DNA of 64,000 nt, taken from contig NZ_CP072913.1 of the NCBI RefSeq assembly GCF_017968885.1, positions 2,278,001-2,342,000 of the forward strand, written 5' to 3'. Positions 7,727-17,406 of the stretch are shown here, in pieces (positions within the stretch are counted from its first letter, which is position 1; the number at the start of each line of letters is the position of its first letter). Source of the stretch: Pseudomonas sp. Tri1. Lineage in GTDB: Bacteria > Pseudomonadota > Gammaproteobacteria > Pseudomonadales > Pseudomonadaceae. The notes beneath the pieces are model-generated. The model was not told the DNA's origin and made no database searches. It saw only the letters and a program-made list of their open reading frames with translations. The position numbers were made by a program, and so were the translations under genes.

Positions 7727-9424
7727 ATGGATCAACCCGGTTCGCATTCGCAAGTCAGCTACACCCGTGGCTCCCAGGCCAAGGCGTTATTGGCGCAGAC
7801 CATTGGCCAGGCTTTCGACCAGACCGTGGCCCGCTATCCGAAGGGCGAGGCGCTGGTGGTTCGCCATCAATCACTGCGTTACACCTGGCGACAGCTGGCC
7901 GAAGCCGTCGATCTGCACGCCCGGGCTTTGTTGGCGCTGGGTTTGAAAACCGGTGATCGCCTCGGGGTGTGGGCACCCAATTGCGCCCAGTGGTGTATCA
8001 GCCAGTTCGCCAGCGCGAAGATCGGTGTGATCCTGGTCAACATCAACCCTGCCTACCGCGCCTCGGAGCTGGAATACGTGCTTAGACAATCCGGCTGCCA
8101 ATGGTTGGTGTGTGCCGGGGCGTTCAAGACCTCGGATTATCACGCCATGCTGCAAGCGCTGGTGCCGGAGCTGGCGCAACAGTCGATCGGCCAGTTGCAG
8201 AGTGAGTGTTTGCCGGACCTGCGGGGTGTGATCAGTCTCGATCCCCAACCGCCTTCAGGTTTTCTGCCCTGGGTGCAATTGGCAGCCCTTGGCGCGGCGG
8301 TTACGCCTGAACAACTGGCCGAGCGCCAGGCGAGCCTGCAGTTCGATCAACCGGTCAATATCCAGTACACCTCCGGCACCACCGGTTTCCCCAAGGGCGC
8401 GACCCTCAGCCACCGCAATATCCTCAACAACGGCTACATGGTCGGTGAAAGCCTGGGCCTGGGCGCCACCGACCGGCTGGTGATTCCGGTGCCGCTCTAC
8501 CATTGCTTTGGCATGGTCATGGGTAACCTGGGCTGCATGACCCACGGCAGCACCATGATCTACCCCAACGATGCCTTTGACCCGTTGCTGACACTCAAGA
8601 CCGTAGCCGAGGAACACGCCACGGCGTTGTATGGCGTGCCCACCATGTTCATCGCCATGCTGGATCAGCCGCAGCGGGGCGAGTTCGACCTGTCCAGCCT
8701 GCGTACCGGGATCATGGCCGGGGCCACGTGCCCGATCGAAGTGATGCGACGGGTCATCAGCGAGATGCATATGAACGAGGTGCAAATTGCCTACGGCATG
8801 ACCGAAACCAGCCCGGTGTCATTGCAGACCGGGCCTGCGGATGAACTGGAGTTGCGCGTCACCACTGTCGGGCGCACCCAGCCGCAACTGGAAAGCAAGA
8901 TCGTCGATGAGGCTGGCAAGATCGTCCCCCGGGGCACCATCGGCGAGTTGTGTACTCGCGGCTACAGCGTGATGCTTGGCTACTGGAACAACTCGAAGGG
9001 CACCGCCGACGCCATCGACCAGGACGGCTGGATGCACACCGGCGATCTGGCGACCATGGACGAGCAGGGTTACGTCTGCATCGTTGGACGCAACAAGGAC
9101 ATGATCATCCGTGGCGGTGAGAATGTTTACCCGCGTGAGCTGGAAGAGTTCTTCTTCACTCATCCGGCCGTGGCGGACGTGCAGGTGATAGGCATCCCAT
9201 GCTCGCGCTATGGAGAAGAAATCGTCGCCTGGATCAAATTCCACCCCGGCCACAGCGCCACCGAGCAGGCGTTGCAAGCCTGGTGCAAGGACCGCATCGC
9301 CCACTTCAAGACGCCGCGTCATTTCAAGTTTGTCGAAGAGTTTCCGATGACTGTCACCGGCAAGGTCCAGAAATTCCGCATGCGCGAAATCAGTATCGAA
9401 GAACTGCGCAAAGAAAAAGACTAG
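7727..9424 (+). CDS. AMP-binding acyl-CoA ligase
   Basis: A 565-residue acyl-adenylate-forming ligase that should activate a carboxylic acid with ATP and CoA. It has the P-loop YTSGTTGFPKGATLSH (about residues 209-224), the YGMTETSP region, the hinge/ATP region GWMHTGDLATMDEQGYVCIVGRNKDMIIRGGENVYPRELE and the C-terminal lysine motif VTGKVQKFRMRE. The ATG at 7727 has an AGAGGGGG box upstream; the longer frame from a TTG at 7643 would run through the operator. Its place opposite liuA behind LiuR-type sites suggests a branched-chain acid such as isovalerate as substrate, but this is inference; medium-chain acids are possible. Confidence 0.88.
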   Translation: MDQPGSHSQVSYTRGSQAKALLAQTIGQAFDQTVARYPKGEALVVRHQSLRYTWRQLAEAVDLHARALLALGLKTGDRLGVWAPNCAQWCISQFASAKIGVILVNINPAYRASELEYVLRQSGCQWLVCAGAFKTSDYHAMLQALVPELAQQSIGQLQSECLPDLRGVISLDPQPPSGFLPWVQLAALGAAVTPEQLAERQASLQFDQPVNIQYTSGTTGFPKGATLSHRNILNNGYMVGESLGLGATDRLVIPVPLYHCFGMVMGNLGCMTHGSTMIYPNDAFDPLLTLKTVAEEHATALYGVPTMFIAMLDQPQRGEFDLSSLRTGIMAGATCPIEVMRRVISEMHMNEVQIAYGMTETSPVSLQTGPADELELRVTTVGRTQPQLESKIVDEAGKIVPRGTIGELCTRGYSVMLGYWNNSKGTADAIDQDGWMHTGDLATMDEQGYVCIVGRNKDMIIRGGENVYPRELEEFFFTHPAVADVQVIGIPCSRYGEEIVAWIKFHPGHSATEQALQAWCKDRIAHFKTPRHFKFVEEFPMTVTGKVQKFRMREISIEELRKEKD

Positions 9425-9431
9425 CCAAAAG

Positions 9432-9458
9432 GCCTGTGGGAGCGAGCCTGCTCGCGAT
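9432..9458. repeat. Single REP element
   Basis: GTGGGAGCGAGCCTGCTCGCGAT, one half of the REP doublet found elsewhere in the window, ten bases after the ligase stop. It is followed by the inverted pair GGTGTGTC/GACACACC (9462-9495). Confidence 0.8.
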
Positions 9459-9538
9459 GCGGTGTGTCGGTCAAAGCGCTGCGGCTGACACACCCGCTTC
9501 ACAAAACAACCGAAAAAATCCCAAACCCCAGACAGCAC

Positions 9539-9562
9539 AAAGGGGAGCCGAAGCTCCCCTTT
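9539..9562. terminator. Bidirectional terminator (CrcY-like RNA and acyl-CoA ligase)
   Basis: Ten-base perfect stem AAAGGGGAGC/GCTCCCCTTT with a four-base loop (TTCG on the minus strand). T-rich sequence follows on the plus strand. It would end both the ligase transcript and the sRNA on the opposite strand. Confidence 0.85.
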
Positions 9563-9915
9563 AATTTTGTCGTCGCGTGCTCTTTTTTTATTATTGAGGG
9601 GCGGCCTGTTGTTGTTTTTGGTAGCCGTGACCCTTTACCGCTGTTTTTGGCGATCCCCATCCGGGATCAAGAGCAAACGTATTTTTTTGAGCGCTGATCT
9701 GCTTTTTCGCCTGGCGATCCAACCGATTCGGGAGCTACCTGAAGGTAGTTTTATTGTTCTCTGCCCGGTTGCGGGTTGCTTCTGAAAGCACCCTGAAAAG
9801 CACATCCTCTCCAAAAAAATCTGTTAGCTGCGTCTCTGCCGTGTTGTTTTTGTTATGTCAGAGTCGTTTCGTCTTGTTTTTATTTGGTTTGCTGCGTTTT
9901 TTTATTCTTGTTATG
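9539..9915 (-). ncRNA. crcY: CrcY/CrcX/CrcZ-family small RNA sequestering Hfq-Crc
   Basis: No protein gene occupies this AT-rich stretch. On the minus strand, a sigma-54 promoter starts an RNA of about 377 nt that ends in a strong hairpin. The RNA has at least six A-rich CA motifs of the AAnAAnAA kind, for example AAAAACAACAACAGG (9606-9620), AACAAAAACAACACG (9840-9854), AAATAAAAACAAG (9876-9888) and AACAAGAATAAAAAAAC (9896-9912). Length, promoter type and motifs match the CbrAB-controlled RNAs that titrate Hfq/Crc. The position next to the HMG-CoA lyase gene matches, to my recollection, crcY of P. putida. The exact name (Y or X) is less sure than the family. Confidence 0.9.
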
Positions 9916-9926
9916 TCAGAGATATA

Positions 9927-9942
9927 GCAGGTGGCGTGCCAA
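9927..9942 (-). promoter_or_regulatory. Sigma-54 (-24/-12) promoter of the CrcY-like RNA
   Basis: On the minus strand TTGGCACGCCACCTGC gives the required GG-N10-GC spacing of an RpoN promoter. The predicted start is near 9915. Confidence 0.88.
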
Positions 9943-10023
9943 CTTTTTAAATTCTATGTAAATCAATAGGTTATGTTTTTGTGCTGAAAATCATGACGCC
10001 GCAAACCTGACAAATTGTTTCCG

Positions 10024-10063
10024 TGTTACTCGTTTCGCTGCCGTTACAGAGGCAGCGGTAACA
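10024..10063. promoter_or_regulatory. Candidate CbrB upstream activating site / liuE 3' hairpin
   Basis: TGTTAC (10024-10029) and GTAACA (10058-10063) form an inverted pair, with a further GTTAC between them, about 80-120 bases upstream of the sigma-54 promoter, where an enhancer-binding protein such as CbrB would act. Nested inside is a seven-base hairpin CGCTGCC/GGCAGCG that might instead serve as the 3' end of liuE. Confidence 0.5.
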
Positions 10064-10065
10064 CC

Positions 10066-10965
10066 TCACTGTGCGGCACGGGCCTTGGCGACCCGTGAAC
10101 CGGTCGGTCGGCCAAGCACGTCGCAGATCTGCCGTCCAGCGCCGATCAAAGCGTCCAGGTCGACGCCGGTTTCGATGCCCAAGCCGTTGAGCAGGTACAG
10201 CACGTCTTCGGTAGCGACGTTACCGCTGGCGCCCTTGGCATAGGGGCAGCCGCCAAGGCCGGCGACGGAACTGTCGAACACGGCGATGCCTTCCAGCAGG
10301 CTGGCATAGACGTTCGCCATGGCCTGGCCATAGGTGTCGTGGAAGTGCCCGGCGAGCTTGTCCCGAGGCACGTCAGCCGAAACCACCTCGAACATCTTGC
10401 GCGTGGCGCCGGCGGTGCCGGTACCGATGGTGTCGCCCAAGGACACCTCATAGCAGCCCATCGCATACAGCTCCCGGGCGACCCAAGCTACCTGCTCGGG
10501 CTTGACCGCACCTTCATACGGGCAGCCCAGCACACAGGAGACATAGCCGCGCACGCTGACGCCGTGTTGCCTGGCCGCCTCCATGATTGGTGCGAATCGC
10601 TCCAGGCTTTCCTTGATGGAGCAGTTGATGTTGCGCTGGGAGAAGGCCTCGGACGCGGCGGCGAACACTGCGACTTCTTTTACGCCGGCCGCCAATGCGT
10701 CTTCAAAACCCCGCAAGTTCGGCGCCAGGGCGCCATAAGTGACGCCGGGCTTGCGCTGGATCTGCGCGAACACCTCGGCCGAGCCAGCCATTTGCGGCAC
10801 CCACTTGGGCGAGACAAAACTGCCGACCTCGATGTAGCCCAGGCCGGCGGCGCTCAAGGCATCCACCAAACGCACCTTGTCGGCGACGCTGATGGGCTGT
10901 GCTTCATTCTGCAGCCCGTCGCGGGGGCCGACTTCGATCAGGCGTACAAAGGAGGGGAGGGACAT
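10066..10965 (-). CDS. liuE: Hydroxymethylglutaryl-CoA lyase
   Basis: It splits HMG-CoA into acetoacetate and acetyl-CoA, the last step of leucine breakdown. The 299-residue TIM-barrel protein begins MSLPSFVRLIEVGPRDGLQNE and shows YIEVGSFVSPKWVPQM, SLGDTIGTGTAGATRKMFE, the metal-binding HFHDTYGQAMANVYASL and the catalytic cysteine loop GLGGCPYAKGASGNVATEDV. I start at ATG 10965 with AGG nine bases upstream, not at the longer frame from 11043. It is separated from liuABCD by the ligase and the sRNA, and is transcribed after liuR. Confidence 0.95.
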   Translation of the reverse strand: MSLPSFVRLIEVGPRDGLQNEAQPISVADKVRLVDALSAAGLGYIEVGSFVSPKWVPQMAGSAEVFAQIQRKPGVTYGALAPNLRGFEDALAAGVKEVAVFAAASEAFSQRNINCSIKESLERFAPIMEAARQHGVSVRGYVSCVLGCPYEGAVKPEQVAWVARELYAMGCYEVSLGDTIGTGTAGATRKMFEVVSADVPRDKLAGHFHDTYGQAMANVYASLLEGIAVFDSSVAGLGGCPYAKGASGNVATEDVLYLLNGLGIETGVDLDALIGAGRQICDVLGRPTGSRVAKARAAQ

Positions 10966-11020
10966 GGGGAATTGACCTGTAGTGGGTTGCCAATGATGTC
11001 GAGAGCGATGATGAGCCTGT

Positions 11021-11044
11021 TGTGGGAGCAAGCTCGCTCCCACA
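11021..11044. repeat. REP-like palindrome
   Basis: TGTGGGAGC and GCTCCCACA separated by six bases, a short REP form lying between liuE and liuR. It may also act as an mRNA-stabilising or terminating hairpin. Confidence 0.75.
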
Positions 11045-11055
11045 AGGGGAAAGTG

Positions 11056-11457
11056 TTACCGCACGATTTCCTCGCTCTTGAGCGTCTGCTCCAGGGCCTG
11101 GATGCAGCGTTCTTCGGCGGTGTCGAGTTCCAGCTTCATCTGTTCGATGTCCAGCAACTGCTGTTCGAGTTGTTCGCGGCGCTCGGCGATTTTCGCCAGC
11201 ATGCTGTGCAGCTGCTTTTGATTGCCGCTGGTGGGGTCGTAGAGTTCGATCAGCTCGCGACACTCGGCCAGGGAGAAACCAATGCGCTTGCCCCGCAGGA
11301 TCAGCTTCAGGCTGACCTTGTCCCGCGGCGAGTAAATACGTTCCTGGCCACGTCGCTCGGGGCTCAACAGGCCCTGTTCCTCATAGAAGCGGATGGCCCG
11401 GGTGGTGATGTCCAATTCGCGGGCGAGGTCGGAGATGCTGTAGGTCTGGCTGCTCAT
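11056..11457 (-). CDS. liuR: MerR-family regulator of the liu genes
   Basis: A 133-residue MerR regulator. It has the winged HTH YSISDLARELDITTRAIRFYEEQGLLSPERRGQERIY at the N-terminus, then the usual second helix pair (DKVSLKLILRGKRIGFSLAECRELIELYD) and a dimerisation coiled coil rich in Glu and Leu (about residues 75-125). There is no metal-binding cysteine cluster. It lies just upstream of liuE, and a LiuR-type half-site pair is found in its own promoter, so it is the likely repressor of liuA, the ligase and itself. Confidence 0.9.
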   Translation of the reverse strand: MSSQTYSISDLARELDITTRAIRFYEEQGLLSPERRGQERIYSPRDKVSLKLILRGKRIGFSLAECRELIELYDPTSGNQKQLHSMLAKIAERREQLEQQLLDIEQMKLELDTAEERCIQALEQTLKSEEIVR

Positions 11458-11502
11458 GGAAGCGCTCGAAACGAAGGGGGCTGGCGCTAAGCTAATGGCA
11501 GG

Positions 11503-11518
11503 TTGACGTGCGCGTCAA
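11503..11518. promoter_or_regulatory. LiuR-type operator 3 in the liuR promoter
   Basis: TTGACGTGCGCGTCAA: perfect half sites TTGACG/CGTCAA with a four-base centre. Read on the minus strand, its TTGACG could be the -35 with TAGCTT about 18-19 bases on, the long spacing typical of MerR-controlled promoters. Confidence 0.7.
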
Positions 11519-11550
11519 GCAGCCCGGTCTCGAACCGGGAACACAAAACC

Positions 11551-11574
11551 TGTGGGAGCAAGCTCACTCCCACA
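11551..11574. repeat. REP-like palindrome
   Basis: TGTGGGAGCAAGCTCACTCCCACA, a short REP form between the LysR gene end and the liuR promoter. Confidence 0.75.
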
Positions 11575-11585
11575 GTCTTGGTCGC

Positions 11586-12515
11586 CTAAACCTTATCGAG
11601 CTTCTTCTCATGAGCGGTCACCTGCTGGCACAGCTCGATCATCTGCTCGCGCATCCAGCGGTTGGCGGGGTCCTGGTCGGTGCTTTCGTGCCAGTACAAG
11701 TGGGTTTCCACCGGTGGTACATCGTTGACCGGCAACAGGAAGGCATGCAGATCGTGGCGACGGGCGAAGCGTTCGGGAACGGTCATGACCATGTCGGTTT
11801 GTTGCAGTACCTGGGAGGCCATCAGGTAATGCTGGGAGCGCAAGGCGATCTTGCGCTGGATGCCCATTTTGCCTAGGGCCAGGTCGACATAACCCAACCC
11901 GTTGCGGCGGCTGGAGATATGCACGTGGGTCTGGGCCAGGTAATCGTCGAGGCTGATTTTTTCCTTGCCCGCCAGCGGATGCCCCTTGCGCATGGCGCAC
12001 ACGTAACGGTCTTCCATCAGCTTGACGTGGCGCACCTGCGGGTCGGTGTTGAGCGGCGCGTCCACGGCGAAGTCGAGGCGCCCGGCGGCCAGTTCCTTGG
12101 TGGTTTCACGGCGCTTGGACAGGAAGCTTTCGATGGCCACGGTCGGCGCCAGGCGGCGCAGGCGTTGGAACAACGGCGGCAGGATCACGCCCTCGGTGAG
12201 GTCGGTCATGCTGATGCGGTAGGTCTTGACCGCCTGCAGCGGGTTGAAAATCCGACTTTCCTGCACCGACACCCGCAGCAGCGACAAGGCATTGCGCACC
12301 GGGCCGATGATGTTCTGGGCCATGGGCGTGGGCACCATGCCTTGGGCGGTGCGCACGAACAATGGGTCGTTGAAGGTCTCCCGAAGGCGCGCCAAGGCAT
12401 TGGACACCGCTGGCTGGGTAATGCCGACGATCTGCCCGGCGCGAGTCAGGTTGGCTTCGGTGTAGATCGCATCGAAGACAATGAATAGGTTGAGGTCGAC
12501 CTTGCTCAGATTCAT
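11586..12515 (-). CDS. LysR-family transcriptional regulator
   Basis: A 309-residue LysR regulator with N-terminal HTH (LFIVFDAIYTEANLTRAGQIVGITQPAVSNALARLRETFNDPLFVRTAQGM) and a PBP2-type effector domain from about residue 90. The HTH wording resembles the NodD/LeuO branch. It is divergent from the acyl-CoA dehydrogenase gene at 12693 with a 177-base spacer, so control of that gene is the simplest inference. The effector is unknown. Confidence 0.9.
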   Translation of the reverse strand: MNLSKVDLNLFIVFDAIYTEANLTRAGQIVGITQPAVSNALARLRETFNDPLFVRTAQGMVPTPMAQNIIGPVRNALSLLRVSVQESRIFNPLQAVKTYRISMTDLTEGVILPPLFQRLRRLAPTVAIESFLSKRRETTKELAAGRLDFAVDAPLNTDPQVRHVKLMEDRYVCAMRKGHPLAGKEKISLDDYLAQTHVHISSRRNGLGYVDLALGKMGIQRKIALRSQHYLMASQVLQQTDMVMTVPERFARRHDLHAFLLPVNDVPPVETHLYWHESTDQDPANRWMREQMIELCQQVTAHEKKLDKV

Positions 12516-12692
12516 GGCGCTGCACTCTTATTCTTGGGCTTGTTGTGAGGTGCCGGGTGGCGATGCGAATCAGTGAAACATATATCGGTGATGAATGTTA
12601 ATACACGCCGAGAATAGGTTAGGTAAATTTTCGTAGCTGAACTAGCATCGATTTCATGACCTAAACAACCTCTGCCCAAGAAGGTGCTGCTC

Positions 12693-13922
<1,230 letters not shown>

Positions 13923-13967
13923 AGGCCTGTTTCACCCCGGCAACGCCATCGCGTTCACCATAGAACC

Positions 13968-14127
13968 CTGTGGGAGCGAGCTTGCTCGCGATGACGTAGG
14001 GACATCCAACACTATGTAAACGGAACCACCGCTATCGCGAGCAAGCTCGCTCCCACAATTGATGCGGGTGGCCACTCAATGTGTGTTCACCACAGACCAA
14101 CGTGGAGCGAGCCTGCTCGCGATGACG
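13968..14127. repeat. REP doublet (REPIN) plus a third REP copy
   Basis: TGTGGGAGCGAGCTTGCTCGCGAT at 13969 and its reverse complement ending at 14058 enclose about 40 variable bases, the REPIN arrangement. A further partial REP (GGAGCGAGCCTGCTCGCGAT) lies at about 14104-14123. The group sits between two convergent gene ends. Confidence 0.88.
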
Positions 14128-14159
14128 TCCTTGAATGTCACCGCAGGCTGGAGGTCAAC

Positions 14160-15029
14160 TCACTCCTTGACGCTCATGTACTCCTCGGCCCAACGGATGT
14201 ACTCCTCGGGCTGGGTGTAGGTGTGGGTCAGTTCGGTGGCGCTGAGGTCCGATGCCTGGGTGAAGATCTGCCGTTGTTCGCGAAGGCTGTCGTAGGTGGC
14301 CTTGATCGCGGCGAAATAGGCGCCGTGGCCGTCGATGGTGACTCGCACGCCCAGTTCGGCCAGGCGCTTGTCGTCGCGCAATTTCGGGTTGCCATAGGTG
14401 ACGAGCATCAACGGCAGCGTCAGGTTTTCGCTGATCTGCTCCAGGTGCTCGAAGTCCTGCACGCCCACCATGCAAATCCCGTCCGCTCCGGCCCGTTCGT
14501 ATTGCTGGGTACGGCTGATGATTTCCTGGACCGGCAAAATCCCAGCGTTGGTACGGGCAATGATCGCCATTTCCGGATCGACTCGTGCTTCCAGCGCCGC
14601 GCGAATCTTGCCGACGCCTTCGGCTACACCGATCAGGTCGGTGGATTTACGGCCGAACTGGGCTGGCAGCAAGGTGTCCTCGATGGTCAGCGCCGCCACG
14701 CCGGCCCGCTCCAATTCGATGATGGTGCGCATCACGTTCAGGGCATTGCCGTAGCCGTGGTCGGCGTCGGCTATCACTGGCAGTTGGGCCACACGGCCGA
14801 TGCGGGTGGCCTGTTCGGCGAATTCGCTGAGGGTGATCAGGGCGAAGTCCGGCGCGCCCAATACCTGCAATGACGCGACCGAGCCGCCCAGGATCCCCAC
14901 TTCAAACCCCAGGTCGGCGGCAATGCGCGCCGACATGGGGTCAAACACCGAGGCGGTGTGATAGCAGGTTTTGGAAGCCAGCAGTTGACGAAAATTGCGA
15001 CGCAAATCTTGATGGGAAAGCCTGGACAT
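14160..15029 (-). CDS. Oxaloacetate decarboxylase (PEP mutase/isocitrate lyase superfamily)
   Basis: This 289-residue enzyme matches the P. aeruginosa PA4872-type oxaloacetate decarboxylase, which makes pyruvate and CO2 with Mg2+. Seen: [17 protein letters not shown], the family loop [28 protein letters not shown], metal-site acidic residues in [10 protein letters not shown] and TIEDTLLP, and ARTNAG. Start ATG 15029; the longer frame from 15074 lacks similarity. It follows the seven-gene operon on the same strand after a 157-base gap, so a link to that operon is possible but unproven. Confidence 0.88.
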   Translation of the reverse strand: MSRLSHQDLRRNFRQLLASKTCYHTASVFDPMSARIAADLGFEVGILGGSVASLQVLGAPDFALITLSEFAEQATRIGRVAQLPVIADADHGYGNALNVMRTIIELERAGVAALTIEDTLLPAQFGRKSTDLIGVAEGVGKIRAALEARVDPEMAIIARTNAGILPVQEIISRTQQYERAGADGICMVGVQDFEHLEQISENLTLPLMLVTYGNPKLRDDKRLAELGVRVTIDGHGAYFAAIKATYDSLREQRQIFTQASDLSATELTHTYTQPEEYIRWAEEYMSVKE

Positions 15030-15186
15030 ATGAGTTCCACCAATGGAATGGAAAGGCTTGAGCAAAAGTGTCAACGCCGAAGGAACAAAAGGCTATCACG
15101 TGGGAGATACAAAGATGATGACGAATGCGCATGGGCGATGTCTTCCCTGCATCGAGAAAAGGCGACATCAAGGTCCAACCCGGGGC

Positions 15187-16221
15187 CTACGCCGCCACCG
15201 CTTGTCGCCCCTGTTTGAGCAGCGCCACGGCGCGCACCATGTCGCCCGGTTGTACTTGCAGGCGTTTGGCGGTGAGCCGGTCGACCAGCAGGCTTTGGCC
15301 ATGCAAACGTGCCCGGGCACTGGTTACGCGGCAGTTGGCCAGGCGTCGATTATGGATCAACCAGACCGGTGCCTGATCGTCCGGCGTGCCGATGGCCAGA
15401 GTCAGCGACTGGCTGTCGCGCACGGTGCGGATTTTCGAAACCGGCGCCTCGATTACCGGGCCCGCGTCGAAGATGTCGATGTAACCCTTATGGGTAAACC
15501 CCTCGGCACCGAGAATCTTCATGGCCGGCTCGGTGTTCGGGTGGGCCTTGCCGATCACCGCCTGGGCCTGTTCGGTGAGCAGGCAGGTGTACAGCGGCTG
15601 GCGCGGCATCAACTCGGCAATGAATGATTTGTTGCCCATGCCGGACAACTGGTCGGCGTAGCTGAAATCCTTCTTGAAAAAGTGCCGCCCCAGACTGTCC
15701 CAGAACGGTGAGCAACCTTGCTCGTCGGCGTGGCCGCGCAGTTCGGCGATCATCTTTTCACCGAACAGCTGCGAGAACTCGGCCACGAACAGCAGGCGTG
15801 CCAGGGACAACAGGCGCCCGTTGTGGCCGCGGCGCTGGTCAGGGTGCAGGAACAACGAGCAGATTTCCGATTGCCCGGTCATCTCATTGTTGAGAAACAG
15901 CGTCGGGATCTGTCGCTGGATACCCAGTTCCGGCGCCGAGCTGACGGTCACCCCGACCCTATAGTTGTACCAGGGCTCGCGCAGCCCGACCGCACCGGTC
16001 AGCGCGCTGATGCCCACGACCTGTCGATCATCGTCCTCGAGCACGAACAGGTAGTCGGCATCGGCACGTTCGACTTGCCCGGCAAAGGTACGCTGGGCCC
16101 AGCGAACGCGGTGGGCCAGGCGCTCTTCGTTGGCCGGCAGGCTGGTGAACCCAGGGCCCGCGCAGCGGGCAAGGTCCAGCAGCGCGGGCAGGTCGGTGAT
16201 GGCGACCGGGCGGACAATCAT
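15187..16221 (-). CDS. Arginine N-succinyltransferase-like protein, AruG type
   Basis: This 344-residue AstA-family (GNAT-fold) protein is most like the beta subunit AruG of arginine/ornithine succinyltransferase: MIVRPVAITDLPALLDLAR, ADYLFVLEDDDRQVVGISALTGAVGLREPWYNYRVG, SEICSLFLHPDQRRGHNGRLLSLARLLF and GYIDIFDAGPVIEAP. The rest of the succinylarginine pathway (AruB, AruC, AruD, AruE) is not next to it, so it looks like a paralogue outside the main aru operon. It is the last gene of the operon headed by the RpiR regulator, 58 bases after the AruF-like gene; together they could form a heteromeric enzyme. The acceptor amine is unknown. Confidence 0.85.
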   Translation of the reverse strand: MIVRPVAITDLPALLDLARCAGPGFTSLPANEERLAHRVRWAQRTFAGQVERADADYLFVLEDDDRQVVGISALTGAVGLREPWYNYRVGVTVSSAPELGIQRQIPTLFLNNEMTGQSEICSLFLHPDQRRGHNGRLLSLARLLFVAEFSQLFGEKMIAELRGHADEQGCSPFWDSLGRHFFKKDFSYADQLSGMGNKSFIAELMPRQPLYTCLLTEQAQAVIGKAHPNTEPAMKILGAEGFTHKGYIDIFDAGPVIEAPVSKIRTVRDSQSLTLAIGTPDDQAPVWLIHNRRLANCRVTSARARLHGQSLLVDRLTAKRLQVQPGDMVRAVALLKQGRQAVAA

Positions 16222-16279
16222 GATGCAATTCCTTCATGTCGGTTGAAGCGCTGATGCGGGGCAGGAAATCGAATGAGGT

Positions 16280-17296
16280 TCATAAGGCAACCACCCGGAC
16301 TCGCTCGCCATCCCTGACGCCCAGGGCTGCCAGCCCGTCAGGCGGCACGGCCAGGGGCCCTTCGGCATTGACGTCCAGTTCGACGACGATTGCCCGGTAG
16401 TTCCCAAGGCCGTCGTTGCTCACCAGATAACGGCCCCGTGCGTCGATCTGCGGGGCTTGCCGGGCTACGGCGATACGGCTTTGCGTGATTGAGCGGATGT
16501 TGGCGATGCGGGCATGCAATGTCGGCCCACCGTCGAAGATGTCCACGTAGTTGTTGGTTTCGAAACCCTCGCGTTCCAGGATGTCGAAGGCTTCCTGGCC
16601 GTCGGGATGCACCCGGCCGATGCAGGCCTGGGCCGCCGCCGGCAGCATGGGCACGTAGATCGGATACTGCGGCATCAGCTCGGCGAGGAAGGTACGGCTC
16701 TGCAGGCCGCACAAGCGTTCGGCTTCGGTGTAGGGCAGATCGAAGAAATGCTGGCCGATGGCATCCCAGAAGGGCGACTGGCCATCTTCGCTGCTGAAAC
16801 CGACGATTTCGGTGATCACCGATTCGGCAAAGCGCTGAGGGTGGGCGGCGATAAACAGCAGCCGGGCCCGGGACAGCAGTTCTGACTCCGGCGTGCGTAC
16901 GCGCTCGGCGTCGATGTGAAAGCCGCGCAGCAGCGTCTGGCCATTGAGGTCCTGGCACAACGACAGCGCCGGCACGCCATGCTGGATGTTCAACTCCCGG
17001 GATTCGCTGGAGAACGGCCGGTTGCGCAAGCTGTAGAACGGTTCATTGCAACCGGTGCTGGCGAGAATCTCCGAGCAGCCGACCAAGCGCCCGGATACCA
17101 GGTCCTGCAGGACGAAAAAATAATTCTCGCCGCCAGGGTTTTGTACGTCGGCCGCGAACGAGGCGCACGAGTCGAGGATTTTCTCCCGCAGACGCTCGGT
17201 ATCGTCTGGCAGCGAGGTGACCCCCACCAGGCTGTCACGGGCCAGCTGCTGCAGTTGCGGCAGGTCGGTTAATTGGACTGGACGTAAAGCCAGCAT
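16280..17296 (-). CDS. Arginine N-succinyltransferase-like protein, AruF type
   Basis: A 338-residue AstA-family protein most like the alpha subunit AruF: MLALRPVQLTDLPQLQQLARDSLVGVTSLPDD, YFFVLQDLVSGRLVGCSEI, SELLSRARLLFIAAHPQRFAESVITEIVG, QSPFWDAIGQHFFDL, RTFLAELMPQYPIYVPMLP and NYVDIFDGGPTLHARIANIRSI. Start ATG 17296; the upstream 13 codons of the open frame are not family-like. With the AruG-like neighbour it forms a complete second succinyltransferase pair, here in an amine-permease/glutamyl-ligase operon. Confidence 0.85.
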   Translation of the reverse strand: MLALRPVQLTDLPQLQQLARDSLVGVTSLPDDTERLREKILDSCASFAADVQNPGGENYFFVLQDLVSGRLVGCSEILASTGCNEPFYSLRNRPFSSESRELNIQHGVPALSLCQDLNGQTLLRGFHIDAERVRTPESELLSRARLLFIAAHPQRFAESVITEIVGFSSEDGQSPFWDAIGQHFFDLPYTEAERLCGLQSRTFLAELMPQYPIYVPMLPAAAQACIGRVHPDGQEAFDILEREGFETNNYVDIFDGGPTLHARIANIRSITQSRIAVARQAPQIDARGRYLVSNDGLGNYRAIVVELDVNAEGPLAVPPDGLAALGVRDGERVRVVAL

Positions 17297-17406
17297 GGAT
17301 TGCACTCCTGTTCCAGGGAACCCGGTGCCAGGCACCGGGCTTGACGATCACTGTCGATGTCCACGCGTACTCACCACGGCGGGTCGAACCCTTCGACCGC
17401 CGAACC

